DNA of 36,463 nt from an uncultured Alphaproteobacteria bacterium (GCA_944392295.1 CALXWE010000012.1:1-36463), one strand, 5' to 3'; counted from the stretch's first letter, positions 17,599 to 28,687 are shown. The notes: generated by a model from the sequence alone, not told the origin. Translations and numbers: made by a program.

Positions 17599-19001
17599 TT
17601 TTTATCAGAGTATCCGCCTCCGGCAGCCTTATAAAAGGCAATAATATTTTGGTATAAAGCTCCGTTGCTGACGGCAAGGGTGTTTTCGGCAGCAAGTAAG
17701 TCTTGCTCGGTTTGTAAGAGCTGGCTAAAGTCTACCAGCCCGTTTTCATATTTTCGGCGTATGTTGTTAAGAGCGGTGCGCATATTGGCGGTGGCCTTTT
17801 TGAGGTATTTATTTTTAGTGGCTTCTTTTTGAGCGGCGGTTATGGCGTTATTTAAATCTTCCACGGCCGAAAGTAGAGTTTGACGGTAGTTTTCCAAAGT
17901 CTCTTCTTTAATATATTGCTGCAGTTTAACGTTACTTTGTAGCTTTCCCCAGTTAAATAACGGCAAAACCAACGACGGGCTGTAAGAATATGCCTGACTT
18001 GATGAGTTGAATAACTTTGAACCGGCGGTAGATTGTAGACCGAACATAGCGCTTAACGTAACATTGGGGTAGAGCTCGGCAACAGCCTGCCCGATAGCGG
18101 CATTTTGGGCGGCCAAGGCCCTTTCTGCGGCCTTAACGTCCGGTCGATTGCGAATTACGGAAGCAGGCAGATTGTATAACGAGTTTATATCGTATTTATA
18201 GGCCTTTTTAATAATATTGTTTTGGGTTGAGGTAATATTATCGGGAAGCATATCGGGAAGCCTTCCGACCAAAACGGCTAAGGCATTTTTATAAGTTTCG
18301 AGCTGGTATTCGGTGGCCGGAATAACGGCTTGTGTTGAGGCAATAAGGTATTGAGCCTGATTAAGAGCGGTTTCATCGGCGAGCCCCGAAGCGTATTTTT
18401 CTTTAACGGTTTTGTAAATTTCCTGCTGCAGTTTAAGATTGTTTTTAGCAATTTGCAGTTGTTCGACCGAGGTTTTAAGTGAAAAATAAGTATTTGCCGT
18501 TTCGGCGGCAATCATGACTTTAATGTTTTGTAAGTTATATAAAGCCTCTTGCAACTGTGCCATAGACTGTTCATTTAAGCGCCTTCCGGCTCCCCAAATA
18601 TCAATTTCCCAAGAAGCATCAAATCCGAGTTGAAAGAAATTGCTGTCAGCGGCAAGACCTATGTTTTTACTGGCCTTGGCATAGTCGTATCCTGAAGAGG
18701 CGTTGAGCATGGGCAGATATTGTACACGGTTGATACCGACAATGGTTCGGGCTTGTTTTAAACGGGCAATTCCTTGTAATACCGACGGGTTATTATCTAA
18801 AGCTTGGGCAATTAAGGAGTTTAAGGTTTCATCGTTAAATAATAAGTACCAGTCTTTAGATACGCGCAGAGTGTTTGTATCGGTAAGTTTTAACGAATCT
18901 TTTATTTGCGTATCGTCAAATATGCTCGGCTCTTGATAGTCAGGACCGACCGTGCAAGAGGTAACGGCTAAGCAAAATAGTATTAAAATATAATTAGGCA
19001 T
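17595..19001 (-). CDS. NodT-family outer membrane efflux lipoprotein (TolC-like)
   Basis: This is the outer membrane channel of a tripartite efflux pump. The 468-aa protein has a lipobox ending in TSC (Cys16), VGPDYQEP typical of NodT-family outer membrane factors, and two OEP repeats built of long helices ([24 protein letters not shown] and the later equivalent with [23 protein letters not shown]). The ATG lies inside the end of the RND pump gene (8-base overlap), with GGAG before it, so translation is probably coupled. Confidence 0.92.
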   Translation of the reverse strand: MPNYILILFCLAVTSCTVGPDYQEPSIFDDTQIKDSLKLTDTNTLRVSKDWYLLFNDETLNSLIAQALDNNPSVLQGIARLKQARTIVGINRVQYLPMLNASSGYDYAKASKNIGLAADSNFFQLGFDASWEIDIWGAGRRLNEQSMAQLQEALYNLQNIKVMIAAETANTYFSLKTSVEQLQIAKNNLKLQQEIYKTVKEKYASGLADETALNQAQYLIASTQAVIPATEYQLETYKNALAVLVGRLPDMLPDNITSTQNNIIKKAYKYDINSLYNLPASVIRNRPDVKAAERALAAQNAAIGQAVAELYPNVTLSAMFGLQSTAGSKLFNSSSQAYSYSPSLVLPLFNWGKLQSNVKLQQYIKEETLENYRQTLLSAVEDLNNAITAAQKEATKNKYLKKATANMRTALNNIRRKYENGLVDFSQLLQTEQDLLAAENTLAVSNGALYQNIIAFYKAAGGGYSDKN

Positions 19002-22000
19002 GGCTTTCTCCTTTGAGTTTTTTAGGAGATTTTTTCAAAGTTTTAACCGCAGCCGTTTTCGGGGCAAAATATTCTTTTATGGTTTCAAACAAGGCAAACA
19101 GAGGCGGAATAAAAATAATACCGATAAAAGTTGCGGCCAACATACCGAAAAATACCGAACTGCCGATGGCAATTTGCGAGCTGGCTCCGGCACCGGTTGC
19201 CACAATCATAGGGAAAACACCCAAAATAAAAGTAAGAGCGGTCATTAACACGGCCCGAAATCTTTCTTCGGCGCCCTTAAGCGAGGCCTGTAAAATACTA
19301 AAGCCCTGCTCGCGATAGTCTTTGGTAAATTCAACAATTAAAATGGCGTTTTTAGAGGCCAGACCGATAAGCATTATTAAACCGAGCTGGGCATAAATAC
19401 TCAAAGATTGTCCCATAAGGTGCAAACCGATTAAGGCGCCCAAAATAGCAAATACGGTAGAGAACATAACGGCAAACGCCAGCATCCAGCTTTCATACAA
19501 GGCCACCAAAAACAAATAGCAGAAAATAAGAGCCAAAGTAATTAAAATGGAGGCCAAGCCCTGAGCCTCAACTTCTTGAAGGCTTAATCCCGTCCAAGCA
19601 AGTTGATATTCTTTGGGCAGATATTTTTCGGCCATCTGTTCAATATTACTAATGGCGGTTCCGCTGCTTACCTCAGGTTTTGAGGCGGCGGTAATGGCGG
19701 CGGCGCTGTACTGATTATAACGATAGATTATTTTGGGGTTAATTTCGGTTTTAATGTCGGCAAAACTGCCGATTTTAATAGCTTTGCCGTCTAGGGACGG
19801 AACATACAAGTTCAATATATCGTCCAAATCTTGGCGATATTGAAAATCGGCCTGCATAATAACTTTGTTAACCTGACCGCTTAGGGTAATATTATTTATG
19901 TATCTCGAGCCTAAATTGTTTTGTAAAGTGGTAAACAAATTAGATACGGGAATTTTATAAGATTCGAGTTTGGTGCGGTCAATATCAAGATAAATATGCG
20001 GAGTTTCGGCGCTAAAGGTGCTGAAAGCATAAGACAAATCCGGCGAAGAATTCATTTTTTGCAACAAAAGACCTAAGTTTTCATAAAGTTGCTGTGAAGA
20101 TAAATCGGCATCGGTTGCGAGCAATTCCAATGACAGACCGGAGCTTTGCCCCACTCCGGGGATGGCAGGCGGAGCAAAAAAGTTAAATTCACCGAAATCA
20201 TTATTTTTAAAATCGGCGGAAAGTTTTTGTGTTAAAGCCTCAATAGATAAATCTTTGGTAGTTCTTTTATCCCAATTTTCAAGTCCGATAACTCCCAAGG
20301 CCACATTTTCGCCTTGTCCGCCGAGTAAACTGTATCCGGCAACGGTAATGCAATATTTAACACCTTTTGTTGCCAGAGCCTTATCGGTTAAAGCTCTGAG
20401 TGCTTGCTCGGTTTGGTTAAGACTGGCGGTATCGTCAAGCTGAACGTTGGCAAAAATAATACCCTGGTCTTCTTCAGGTAAGAAAGACGTCGGCGTAAAC
20501 CAAAATCCGGCGGCAATAAGGGCAATAGCAGTCAAAATCAGTAAAGCGGTGGTTTTAAGATGCGTAACAAAAAAGCTTACGGCGGCAAGATAGTGCTTTT
20601 TGAAAAAGTCTAACAATTCATCAAATTTTTTAAAGAAAATGCCGGGCTTGGAATTATCATCGTGTTTTAATAATAAGGAACACAAAGAAGGGCTTAAAGT
20701 TAAGGCGTTAAAAGATGAAAAGGTAACCGACGTGGCAATGGCAACGGCAAACTGTTGATAAATTTTGCCGGTAATACCTGCCATTAAACCGACGGGAATA
20801 AAAATAGAAAGCAAAACAAAGGTTGTTGCGACAATGGCGCCGCTTATTTGCTTCATTGCCAGCAAAGAGGCAGATTTTGCATCAAGTTTTTGATAGGCCA
20901 TTAAGTATTGTACGCGCTCGACAACGATAATAGCATCGTCAACTACCAGACCAATGGCTAAAATCATGGCAAACAGGGTTAAAATATTAATATCAAAACC
21001 AAGTAAGTAAATAACAATAAAAGTGGCGATTAATGAAACGGGAATGGTAAAGAGCGGTATGAGAGTAGTTGAAACTTTTTGTAAAAAGACAAACGTTACC
21101 AAAACCACTAAAAAGAAGGTAATGAACAGTGTTTCAATAATACTGTTTATGGAAGCTCGCACATAATCGGTTGAATCATAAGCGACATCAAAGACCATAT
21201 CGTCAGGAAAAGTTTTTGAAATTTCGGCAATTTCCTTTCGTACATTTTCCATAATATTCAAAGAGTTTGAATTTGGGGTTTGGTTAAGAGCAATAATCAC
21301 CGCCGGAGCGTTTTCGAAAGAAGATTTAATGCCGTAAGAATCTGCCCCAAGTTTAATTCTAGCGACATCTTTTAAGTAAACAACTGCGCCGTTACTGTCG
21401 GTAGCTACAACAATATTTTCAAAATCTTTAACGCTGTTAAGTAAGCCTTTAGCGGTTAAAGAGAGTACCATATTGTTGCTTTTAGGGCTGGGAGCCGAGC
21501 CGATTCGTCCTACGGAAGCCTGCACGTTTTGTTGTTGCACGGCTTGCATTATGTCGTTGCTGTTAAGCCCCAAAGCAGTAATTTTATTAACATCTAACCA
21601 AATACGCATGCTGTACTGTGGTCCAAAGATTTGTACATCGCCGATACCTTTAATTCTGGCAAGAGGATTTTGAAGGTTAGAGTAAGCATAGTTGCTTAAG
21701 TACAAGCTGTCATAAGTGTTGTTAGGCGAGCGCAAAACAAGCAAAGCCAATATGTTAGGATTTTGGGTAGATACATCAACACCTTCTTGCGTTACAACGG
21801 AAGGAAGTTCTGCATTAGCCTGCTGCAGACGATTTTGCACTTTAACTTGTGAGATATCGGGATTAGCCCCGACATTAAAAGTAACGGTTAAATTATAATT
21901 GCCGGAATCATCTGAAGATGAGGACATATAAAGCATATTTTCCACGCCGTTTATCTGGTTTTCAATCGGAACGGCAACGGTATTAACCAGAGTTTCGGCA

Positions 22001-22161
22001 TCGGCACCGGGGTATGACGTTTTAACAACAATCTGCGGCGGTGTAATTTCAGGGTATTGTGAGATTGGTAATACTACAATAGCCAGAGCTCCCAGCAATA
22101 TCATAACCAAGGAAATAACAATGGCAAAGCGCGGTCTTTCAATAAAATAATCTGAAATCAT
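18994..22161 (-). CDS. RND multidrug efflux pump, inner membrane transporter (AcrB/MexB type)
   Basis: This is a proton-driven trimeric exporter, 1055 aa, normal for the HAE1 group. Hallmarks are a first TM after [12 protein letters not shown], the periplasmic porter start [21 protein letters not shown], the proton-relay [14 protein letters not shown] in TM4, the essential Lys of TM10 in [13 protein letters not shown], and the FLPEEDQG motif. The start is the ATG at 22161, whose A is the last base of the MFP stop codon (TGATG). Substrate range cannot be read from the sequence; hydrophobic drugs, bile salts or detergents are typical. Confidence 0.95.
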   Translation of the reverse strand: MISDYFIERPRFAIVISLVMILLGALAIVVLPISQYPEITPPQIVVKTSYPGADAETLVNTVAVPIENQINGVENMLYMSSSSDDSGNYNLTVTFNVGANPDISQVKVQNRLQQANAELPSVVTQEGVDVSTQNPNILALLVLRSPNNTYDSLYLSNYAYSNLQNPLARIKGIGDVQIFGPQYSMRIWLDVNKITALGLNSNDIMQAVQQQNVQASVGRIGSAPSPKSNNMVLSLTAKGLLNSVKDFENIVVATDSNGAVVYLKDVARIKLGADSYGIKSSFENAPAVIIALNQTPNSNSLNIMENVRKEIAEISKTFPDDMVFDVAYDSTDYVRASINSIIETLFITFFLVVLVTFVFLQKVSTTLIPLFTIPVSLIATFIVIYLLGFDINILTLFAMILAIGLVVDDAIIVVERVQYLMAYQKLDAKSASLLAMKQISGAIVATTFVLLSIFIPVGLMAGITGKIYQQFAVAIATSVTFSSFNALTLSPSLCSLLLKHDDNSKPGIFFKKFDELLDFFKKHYLAAVSFFVTHLKTTALLILTAIALIAAGFWFTPTSFLPEEDQGIIFANVQLDDTASLNQTEQALRALTDKALATKGVKYCITVAGYSLLGGQGENVALGVIGLENWDKRTTKDLSIEALTQKLSADFKNNDFGEFNFFAPPAIPGVGQSSGLSLELLATDADLSSQQLYENLGLLLQKMNSSPDLSYAFSTFSAETPHIYLDIDRTKLESYKIPVSNLFTTLQNNLGSRYINNITLSGQVNKVIMQADFQYRQDLDDILNLYVPSLDGKAIKIGSFADIKTEINPKIIYRYNQYSAAAITAASKPEVSSGTAISNIEQMAEKYLPKEYQLAWTGLSLQEVEAQGLASILITLALIFCYLFLVALYESWMLAFAVMFSTVFAILGALIGLHLMGQSLSIYAQLGLIMLIGLASKNAILIVEFTKDYREQGFSILQASLKGAEERFRAVLMTALTFILGVFPMIVATGAGASSQIAIGSSVFFGMLAATFIGIIFIPPLFALFETIKEYFAPKTAAVKTLKKSPKKLKGESHA

Positions 22162-23309
22162 CAACGTTTCTCCGCAGATGAAAGCAAAAGAGGAGTAATA
22201 AGTTTATTAAAGAAATCGGGCTGCGGTTTTTGAGTGAGTAGATAATCGCCTTTGTTAAAAGAGTTTTCAACTATAAAGTCGGTATTTTCGGAGGCAACGA
22301 TATTTACTTTTTCTTTGATTAGCCTTCCGTTACGAATAATAAAAACATAATTGCCGTCGCTTTCCATAGAGAGCAAATCTTTACTAATTAGAACAGTGTT
22401 TTTAAAAGTTTGTTTTACCAAAACCGAGACATAAGCATTAGGTACCAAAGTTTTGCCGATATTTTCAAAATCGGCATAAACAGCTACGGAATTAGTTGAT
22501 TTATTAACGGCATTATCGGCATATTTAAAAGTTCCCGGATTAGGAAAAATATTACCGTTAGGAAGCTGCAAAGAAATAGTATCTTGCTTAAAAGGTTGAG
22601 GCTTGGCAAGCAGATTAAAATATTCTTTATCGGTAATAGAAAACACCACTCTTAGAGGAGAATACTGAATAATTGAAAAAAGGGGCTCGGAGGCCGGAGA
22701 TACATAATTTCCGGGAGTTAAAAAAACTTTACCGACAATACCGTCTATGGGCGAGCGCAAAATGGTATAATCAAAATTAACTTTAGCCGCCGCATAATTG
22801 GCACTCGCCTGTTGAGCATCAGCTTGTGCAGATAAAAATTGAGCTTTGGCATTATCTAAATCGGTAGGAGAGACGGCCTTATTTCCGGCTTTTTTTAAGC
22901 GATTATAATACATTTGCGCATTATCAAGATTAGCCTGAGCTTTTACAATATCGGCATAAGCGGCATCAAGCTGAGCCTTATATTGATCTTGTTGCAAAAC
23001 AAGCAATATATCGCCTTTTTTAACGTATTGTCCGCCTTTGACCAAAACTTTTTCAATAAATCCGCTGATAAAAGGCTGAACATTTGCCTCATGAATGGGC
23101 TGGACATAACCTATATATTTTTGCGTAAATAAAGTATCTTGCGGTTTAATTTCCGTAGCGGCAAGGGATATGGATTCTGAGGACTTTTCTTCTGTCTGAT
23201 TGGAATTAGGGTTCCGAAATTTAAAAGAATAATATCCGGCAATAAAGGCGATTATTATTAAAGCAAGCCATAAAATCCACCCATGTTTTTTTTCAAGTTG
23301 ATTTACCAT
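22161..23309 (-). CDS. RND efflux membrane fusion protein (AcrA/HlyD type)
   Basis: This periplasmic adaptor links the RND pump to the outer membrane channel. The 382-aa protein has an uncleaved N-terminal anchor ([20 protein letters not shown]) instead of a lipobox, then the lipoyl half [27 protein letters not shown] and helical hairpin, the second lipoyl half [19 protein letters not shown], and a beta-barrel. The start is the ATG at 23309, and an in-frame TTG 6 bases earlier is less likely. It begins only 27 bases after the rpoH stop with no terminator between, so rpoH transcripts could run into the pump genes. Confidence 0.92.
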   Translation of the reverse strand: MVNQLEKKHGWILWLALIIIAFIAGYYSFKFRNPNSNQTEEKSSESISLAATEIKPQDTLFTQKYIGYVQPIHEANVQPFISGFIEKVLVKGGQYVKKGDILLVLQQDQYKAQLDAAYADIVKAQANLDNAQMYYNRLKKAGNKAVSPTDLDNAKAQFLSAQADAQQASANYAAAKVNFDYTILRSPIDGIVGKVFLTPGNYVSPASEPLFSIIQYSPLRVVFSITDKEYFNLLAKPQPFKQDTISLQLPNGNIFPNPGTFKYADNAVNKSTNSVAVYADFENIGKTLVPNAYVSVLVKQTFKNTVLISKDLLSMESDGNYVFIIRNGRLIKEKVNIVASENTDFIVENSFNKGDYLLTQKPQPDFFNKLITPLLLSSAEKR

Positions 23310-23336
23310 TATCAAAATCCGTATATTTATTAAAAA

Positions 23337-24215
23337 TTAAGCAGCTTCGCTGACAGTTTTGGTGATTTTTTTAATAGAGTTAAGCTCTATTTGCCTTACT
23401 CGTTCCTTTGATATGTTGTAAATTTTGCTTAAATCATCTAAGGTTGTGGCTTTTTCCGACATTCTTCTTTTAAATAGAATATCTTTTTCTCTTTTATTAA
23501 GAACGGACAAGGCTTTGTTAAACAACTTACGCCTATATTGCATAGTTTCGGAATAAGCCAGACATTCTTCCTGATTGGGTTTGGTATCAGAAATAAAGTC
23601 CATCCATTCTGTAGAACTGTCGGAGGAGTTTTGTAACACTGTATTTAAAGAGCCGTCATGTGATTTTAAGCGGGTATTCATATCGGTAACGTCTTGTACG
23701 CTGACATCTAACGAATTGGCAATTTTATTGAGCACTTTTTCTGACATATCACGGTCATCGACCAAATTGAGCTGATTTTTTATTTTACGCAAATTAAAGA
23801 AAAGTTTTTTCTGAGCAGAGGTGGTACCGAGTTTAACCAAAGACCAAGAGTTTAATATATATTTTTGAACCGAAGCTTTAATCCACCACAAAGCGTAAGT
23901 TGAAAAGCGGAACCCTTTACTTGGTTCAAAGCGTTCAACGGCATATAAAAGGCCGATATTTCCTTCGGCAATCATCTCGCTTATGGGCAGACCGTATCCC
24001 TTATATTTGGCAACAACCTTTACTACCAGTCGTAAATGAGAAGTAATGAGTTTGTAAGAAATTTTTTTATCATGAGTTTTTTGGTATTGTACGGCCAAAT
24101 TAAGCTCTTCATCTTGCTCCAAGATAGGAAATTTACGGATATTTTGTAAATATCTGGCAAGGTTATATTCAGGTGAAAAATCAAGTCCGATAAGATTAGA
24201 GGCATCTTCATCCAT
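23337..24215 (-). CDS. rpoH: RNA polymerase heat-shock sigma factor RpoH (sigma-32)
   Basis: At 292 aa, it is a full-length sigma-32. Region 1.2/2.1 is NLARYLQNIRKFPIL, and region 2 has LRLVVKVVAKYKGYGLPISEMIAEGNIGLL and FRFSTYALWWIKASVQ. The diagnostic RpoH box is QKKLFFNLR. Region 4.2 has the helix-turn-helix TTLDDLSKIYNISKERVRQIE. A good AAGGAG precedes the ATG. It lies downstream of rluD, as in other alphaproteobacteria. It is expected to drive chaperone and protease genes. The membrane fusion protein gene follows closely. Confidence 0.95.
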   Translation of the reverse strand: MDEDASNLIGLDFSPEYNLARYLQNIRKFPILEQDEELNLAVQYQKTHDKKISYKLITSHLRLVVKVVAKYKGYGLPISEMIAEGNIGLLYAVERFEPSKGFRFSTYALWWIKASVQKYILNSWSLVKLGTTSAQKKLFFNLRKIKNQLNLVDDRDMSEKVLNKIANSLDVSVQDVTDMNTRLKSHDGSLNTVLQNSSDSSTEWMDFISDTKPNQEECLAYSETMQYRRKLFNKALSVLNKREKDILFKRRMSEKATTLDDLSKIYNISKERVRQIELNSIKKITKTVSEAA

Positions 24216-24253
24216 AAGCTTATCTCCTTTTTATTTAATGACTGCTAAATCAT

Positions 24254-24274
24254 AAAAAAAAGGGCATAAGCCTT
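24254..24274 (-). terminator. Weak terminator-like hairpin between rluD and rpoH
   Basis: On the minus strand a short GGC-TTAT-GCC stem is followed by C and eight T. The stem is only 3 bp, so it would at best attenuate transcription from rluD into rpoH. Confidence 0.25.
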
Positions 24275-24312
24275 CAATATATCAAAAAGTTGTAATTTAG
24301 AGAATTATGATA

Positions 24313-25299
24313 TTACATATTACGTAATTTTAAAATAAGTTCTTGCATATCATCCGGAAGCGGCGAATTAAAGAGCATGTTTTGCCCGGTTTTGGGATGC
24401 ACAAACCCCAAAGTTGCCGCATGAAGAGCTTGCCGCGGAAAATCGGAAAGATAGTGCTGCATGGAAGCCGGTATACCAAGAGAAGATTTGTGGCTTTTTT
24501 GGTAGATTTTATCGCCGATTAACGAGCAGCCTATGCTTGATAAATGTACACGTATTTGGTGGGTTCTACCGGTTTCAAGATTGCATTGAACCAAAGAAGC
24601 GGCATTTTTAAAAGCTTCCAAAGTTTTATAATGAGTAACGGCGTGTTTGCCGCCGGTTTGCAGAATAGCCATTTTTTTGCGGTCAAACTTAGAGCGTCCG
24701 ATATTAGCGATAATTGTTCCCGATAAAGGATTAGGTACGCTGTAAGCGACGGCAAAGTAGGTTCTTTGAATGGAATGGACAAAGAACTGTTCGCTTAAGA
24801 GGCGATGAGCATTATCATTTTTTGCCACAACCAGTAAACCGCTGGTTTCTTTATCGATACGATGGACGATTCCTGGTCTTTTAACCCCGCCGATACCAGA
24901 CAGATTATCGCGGCAGTGGTACAAAAGGGCGTTAACCAAAGTTCCGTGATAAGCACCCGGTGCCGGATGAACGGTCATACCGGCAGGTTTATTAACCACA
25001 ATTAAGTCGTTATCTTCATAAACAATATCGAGGTCAATATTTTCAGGTTCCGGGTCGGCGTCTTGCGGTTCGGGTATTTCAATCTGGTAAACATCGCCGA
25101 TGTTTGTTTTAAAGGCACAGTCATAAATTTCATTATCTTCACAGGTAACAAAGCCGTTTTTAATTAAGTTCTGAATTCTGTTTCTGGAAAACGGCGTTTC
25201 GGCAATGGTAAGGGATGACAAAAACTTATCAAGTCTTTGACCTTTTTGTTCAGGGCTTACGGGCGGCGTGTAAAAAATATTTAAATCTTGTTCAATCAT
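24313..25299 (-). CDS. rluD: 23S rRNA pseudouridine synthase, RluD type
   Basis: RluA-family enzymes isomerise specific uridines; RluD modifies helix 69 of 23S rRNA. The 328-aa protein has an N-terminal S4 RNA-binding domain (RLDKFLSSL ... SRNRIQNLIKNGFV), the catalytic motif HRIDKETSGLLVVAK with Asp149, VNKPAGMTVHPAPG, and the late LETGRTHQIRVHLSSIGCSLIGD. Presence of S4 and neighbourhood with rpoH favour RluD over RluA or RluC, though the exact target is inference. It is divergent from the DUF6476-like gene. Confidence 0.88.
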   Translation of the reverse strand: MIEQDLNIFYTPPVSPEQKGQRLDKFLSSLTIAETPFSRNRIQNLIKNGFVTCEDNEIYDCAFKTNIGDVYQIEIPEPQDADPEPENIDLDIVYEDNDLIVVNKPAGMTVHPAPGAYHGTLVNALLYHCRDNLSGIGGVKRPGIVHRIDKETSGLLVVAKNDNAHRLLSEQFFVHSIQRTYFAVAYSVPNPLSGTIIANIGRSKFDRKKMAILQTGGKHAVTHYKTLEAFKNAASLVQCNLETGRTHQIRVHLSSIGCSLIGDKIYQKSHKSSLGIPASMQHYLSDFPRQALHAATLGFVHPKTGQNMLFNSPLPDDMQELILKLRNM

Positions 25300-25379
25300 G
25301 TTATAATATTAAAGATATTTTAGCCATTTACCGATAGGGTATAGAATATCGAAAACTTATATAAAAGCAAGGATTGTTT

Positions 25380-25667
25380 ATGGATAAGCTCAAAATTATT
25401 AAAACTGTGGTGTGTGTATTGACCTTTATTTTGGTGTTTTTATTGTGCTTTGCGGCCTCTAAGGTTATATCGCAAGTTAAAAGTTCTAAAAGCTTTGATA
25501 TTGCTATCACAGATACGCAAATACGAGAAATATCCGCAGCAAACGATTATCTTTACGTTTTAGGTACTGAAAACGTTTATGTAATTAACACCCCGGAGCA
25601 TCGGTTGGTTGGTACAATAAGTTTAAGTAAGGAGAAGAGGGATGGCATCAAAAAAGAAAAAGAATAA
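25380..25667 (+). CDS. Small single-pass membrane protein, DUF6476-like
   Basis: The 95-aa protein has one membrane segment (about residues 7-29, TVVCVLTFILVFLLCFAASK) and a short extracytoplasmic part with a beta-rich pattern (YLYVLGTENVYVINTPEHRLVGTISL). A small gene with this layout beside rluD in alphaproteobacteria is annotated DUF6476, and the match here is by size, topology and position. The start is the ATG at 25380 with AAGGA upstream; an in-frame TTG 6 bases earlier is unlikely. The last 26 bases overlap the next gene, suggesting coupled translation. Confidence 0.6.
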   Translation: MDKLKIIKTVVCVLTFILVFLLCFAASKVISQVKSSKSFDIAITDTQIREISAANDYLYVLGTENVYVINTPEHRLVGTISLSKEKRDGIKKEKE

Positions 25668-26613
25668 TCAAGCCAAAGAGCTTGATATTAATCAGACAAT
25701 TATGAGTGGTAACACTGAAGCCGTACCCATGGATGTTTCTGAAGCATCAGATAGTGATAAAGAAGACGATGATTTTGAAAAATTGTTGCAAAGCTTTATT
25801 AATGCCGATGCCGAAAGTGAAGAGCCCAAAGAGAAACACAAAGATTTAGAAAGTTTGCACATATTGCCTGATGAGCAAGAAGTCAAGATAGAAGCAAGCG
25901 ACTACGCTCCACCTGCAGACAGTATAGATTTGGGTCCTGATGAAGGGGAGTTAGCGCAAGCTTATGAAAATTTTTTAAACGCTGTCTCGGCAATAGCCAA
26001 TTTGCGGGGGATAATTTTACCAGATTTTTTATTTAAGAAAAAAATGCTTTCGCCAAACTATAAGCCGAGTGTAGGACGTAAGATTGTTTCTGACGCTTTA
26101 GTGTGTTGGGATATTATGTTACAGGCTTTTCCTGATAAGCTATCGACAATAAATCCCAATGCAAGCGACGAAGAGTTTTTAAATTTTGCCGAAGGTTTAT
26201 CCGATCAAAATCTGCAACTGGCAATTATTTCGTATGTTGAAATATTAATTGATATAGAGAATTGTGAGATATCTTATGAAGAAAAGCGTCTAAAAGCCCA
26301 ACGTAAGCGGATTGAGAGGGAGTTATATGAAGAATATCAACGCCGTCAAGAGCGCAAACAAAGGTTTATAGAAGCAGTACAGAAAAAGCAGTTTCCGGTA
26401 GATGCGGAACGACTAATCAACAACTATTTTAAGACGGCCCTAAAAGATGCGGACGGAGCCTATGAGGTGTTGACAAAAAATCCGGCGGTATATGCTCCGA
26501 TAGAAAACGACAAAATAAAGCCGCGTTTTTTTGGTTTAATTAAGCCCAGTCCTAAGGATGGAATAAGGGAAAATTATAAACTGGGAAGATTTTTGAAGTA
26601 TTTAAAAGCTTAA
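25642..26613 (+). CDS. 323-aa cytoplasmic protein of unknown family
   Basis: The family is not recognised. The N-terminal 110 residues are highly charged and probably disordered (KKKKNN at the start, then acidic runs). Residues about 110-215 look like a helical globular domain (AYENFLNAVSAIANLRGIIL ... LVCWDIMLQAFPDKL). Residues 215-265 form a very charged helix or coiled coil (EEKRLKAQRKRIEREL). The end is basic (GRFLKYLKA). No signal peptide or TM is present. AAGGAG precedes the ATG. It overlaps the DUF6476-like gene and precedes the VirD4-type operon, but a separate promoter lies between, so its link to that system is uncertain. Confidence 0.65.
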   Translation: MASKKKKNNQAKELDINQTIMSGNTEAVPMDVSEASDSDKEDDDFEKLLQSFINADAESEEPKEKHKDLESLHILPDEQEVKIEASDYAPPADSIDLGPDEGELAQAYENFLNAVSAIANLRGIILPDFLFKKKMLSPNYKPSVGRKIVSDALVCWDIMLQAFPDKLSTINPNASDEEFLNFAEGLSDQNLQLAIISYVEILIDIENCEISYEEKRLKAQRKRIERELYEEYQRRQERKQRFIEAVQKKQFPVDAERLINNYFKTALKDADGAYEVLTKNPAVYAPIENDKIKPRFFGLIKPSPKDGIRENYKLGRFLKYLKA

Positions 26614-26635
26614 TAAAAATATCACAAAAACCTTC

Positions 26636-26664
26636 TAGACAAAAAGAAAAAAAGATGCTAATAT
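26636..26664 (+). promoter_or_regulatory. Promoter of the VirD4-type operon (extended -10)
   Basis: TAGACA (26636-26641) and TAATAT (26659-26664) are separated by 17 bases, with TG one base before the -10 (TGcTAATAT). It lies 29 bases upstream of the 664-aa gene, which has its own GGAG ribosome site. Confidence 0.6.
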
Positions 26665-26692
26665 AAGTCAAATTAGGTTACGGAGAAGAATA

Positions 26693-28687
26693 ATGGCAGA
26701 AGAAGCATTACCCAGCACCGAAGAGTTAAAAGCAGTTTCTGAAAAGTTATTTGACCTTTTAAGCAAGGAAGATATGACCGAAAACGAGAAGTTTACGGTG
26801 CGTGAGACCATAGAGCAATATCCGCAAATTTTGGGATGGAAAGATTTTAATGCAAAAATATCGCAACCGGATTTGATGAAAGAATATAACGAAGGCAGGC
26901 CGCTGGACAAGTTGCTTGAAGATTTTTCGACATCAAAAGCTCGAACACAAAGGGTTTTAGACCATCTGCAAAACATTAAAGACACCATAGATATACCGAG
27001 TTTAAAAAATCCGGCAGGATATGCTTTAGATGAAGGTAAAGCTGCCAATGGAGAAACAATAGGCACTCAAATGGTCAAAAATGTAAGTTTTTTACAAAGT
27101 TTGGCTAATGATGAAAAGCTTTCCGATTCCGACAGGCTAAAAGTTAAAGAACAAGCTGAGGCCGGTTATGGCTTTTTAACGGCGAGTTACTCTAAAGACG
27201 GAGCATATCAAGCTAATCCTGAGCGCAGAAATATCCAAGGACAAAAGGTTTCCGATATAATAAAAAATGTGGTTGAAGACCGTAAGAGTTTGCAAGTGCA
27301 AACTGAAAACAATCCGCAAGCTGCTCCTAAAAAGACTCTGACTATTGAAGAACTTAAAGACAAAGCCTATCAGGGAACGCTGACAGTGGAGCAGGCCGAT
27401 CAGCTGCGTAAGCACGAAGATATGAAAAAAGTTGCCGAGATGAAATCTATCCCCGGCGATTTCAAGAAAACCAAGCATAAAAGCGATGACAAGTTCAAAG
27501 ATGAAGATGTCATTAAGTATATGTATGAGAACTGGTTCTTAGGAGGCTTATCCGGTGCTCTTAACTGGATTGAAGATACAGTTTTAAATACCATAGATTC
27601 TGCAGCGGAATTATGTGCTCAAAGAGCTTCCGTAAGAAGGGGTAAAAAAGATGAGGCCAGACAAGAAAAACTGGGAGGAGCTTATAGTAAAGCCAATGAA
27701 TTTACGGATTTATCCAATGAAGTAATCAATTCGTTAGGAGCCAACTGTCAGGCTAAACAAAATTCTTATAATGCTATTTTTGACGAGCTTAGGAACAACT
27801 TAGGGAATCCTAATGCTAATTGGCAGCATTTTGATAAAAACGATCCGTTCATCAAGCAGCTTGAGGCCAATCCGCAAAAGGCTGCGGAATTTATTAATTC
27901 AGCTTCACAAGAACTAAATAATCGGACTAAAATGGTTGAAGCAACCGGAAAGTTAGCAACCATGATGGCATCTATAGGTATGATGGATGATTTTATGGGC
28001 AACAATCGGGTTTGGCGTAATGAAGATGGCGAATATCTAAGTAAAGATGCCTTAAAAGCCGAATTATTAGAAAAGTCGCAAAAGATTCAGACTGATTTGT
28101 TTAAGGCAATAGCGGTTATCAGTGAAGATACGCGCTTGTTATCTGAAGAAGCATATAACCGTCTTGAAAATCCGACAGTTGATTTAATGACGTTTACCCA
28201 ACAGAATGTTAACAAAGAGGTTAATAAGTTCCTGAAAGAAGTAGCCGACGGAGTTAAAGAAGCTTCGCAAGAGCAGCAAGCCGGAATCAGTGAAAAACGG
28301 TTCAATGACTTTAGTGATTTTCTCGTTAGTAAAGGACGCAAGGTAACCAAAACTTTAAATAAGGCCGAAAGACTGGTTCAGAGGAAGATAAATGGCGCAT
28401 ACATATATGATTCTAAGTTATTTGCCGACGAACATTCTAAAGAAAGAATAAAAGCCAAGGTCGGTTTGTATGAAGAAGCTGTACAAATCAATTCGCCGCA
28501 GGGCTTAGGGAGGGTTTTTGAAAGAGTAAAAACTCTTAACGGCTATCAGCAGACCAGTTTGGAAGAGAGACGCCAAGACGCTAAATCGCGTAAAGAAAAA
28601 GTTTCCAAATTTAAGAGTCACTTAGTTATGAGAGACACACCGGGTAACATACGCTTATTTGGCAAGAATACCAGAGTAATTGGTTAA
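26693..28687 (+). CDS. 664-aa mostly helical protein of unknown family, first gene of VirD4-type operon
   Basis: This large soluble protein is without signal peptide or clear TM. It is mostly helical. Residues 1-200 are charged and acidic, and about 205-255 are a Lys-rich segment starting APKKTLTIEELKDKAYQG. A more hydrophobic block at about 275-305 (NWFLGGLSGALNWIEDTV) may be amphipathic. A long helical C-terminal half contains TGKLATMMASIGMMDDFMG. The C-terminus is basic (KFKSH ... RLFGKNTRVIG). It is separated by 21 bases from the 163-aa membrane protein gene and lies upstream of the coupling ATPase. It could be a structural partner or a translocated substrate of the VirD4-like protein. 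Neither can be shown from sequence. Confidence 0.65.
   Translation: MAEEALPSTEELKAVSEKLFDLLSKEDMTENEKFTVRETIEQYPQILGWKDFNAKISQPDLMKEYNEGRPLDKLLEDFSTSKARTQRVLDHLQNIKDTIDIPSLKNPAGYALDEGKAANGETIGTQMVKNVSFLQSLANDEKLSDSDRLKVKEQAEAGYGFLTASYSKDGAYQANPERRNIQGQKVSDIIKNVVEDRKSLQVQTENNPQAAPKKTLTIEELKDKAYQGTLTVEQADQLRKHEDMKKVAEMKSIPGDFKKTKHKSDDKFKDEDVIKYMYENWFLGGLSGALNWIEDTVLNTIDSAAELCAQRASVRRGKKDEARQEKLGGAYSKANEFTDLSNEVINSLGANCQAKQNSYNAIFDELRNNLGNPNANWQHFDKNDPFIKQLEANPQKAAEFINSASQELNNRTKMVEATGKLATMMASIGMMDDFMGNNRVWRNEDGEYLSKDALKAELLEKSQKIQTDLFKAIAVISEDTRLLSEEAYNRLENPTVDLMTFTQQNVNKEVNKFLKEVADGVKEASQEQQAGISEKRFNDFSDFLVSKGRKVTKTLNKAERLVQRKINGAYIYDSKLFADEHSKERIKAKVGLYEEAVQINSPQGLGRVFERVKTLNGYQQTSLEERRQDAKSRKEKVSKFKSHLVMRDTPGNIRLFGKNTRVIG

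Noticed and set aside
19000..22000. Long reading frames antisense to the RND pump and other genes
   Set aside because: They mirror the codon bias of the real genes on the other strand, lack ribosome sites and encode no recognisable domains.
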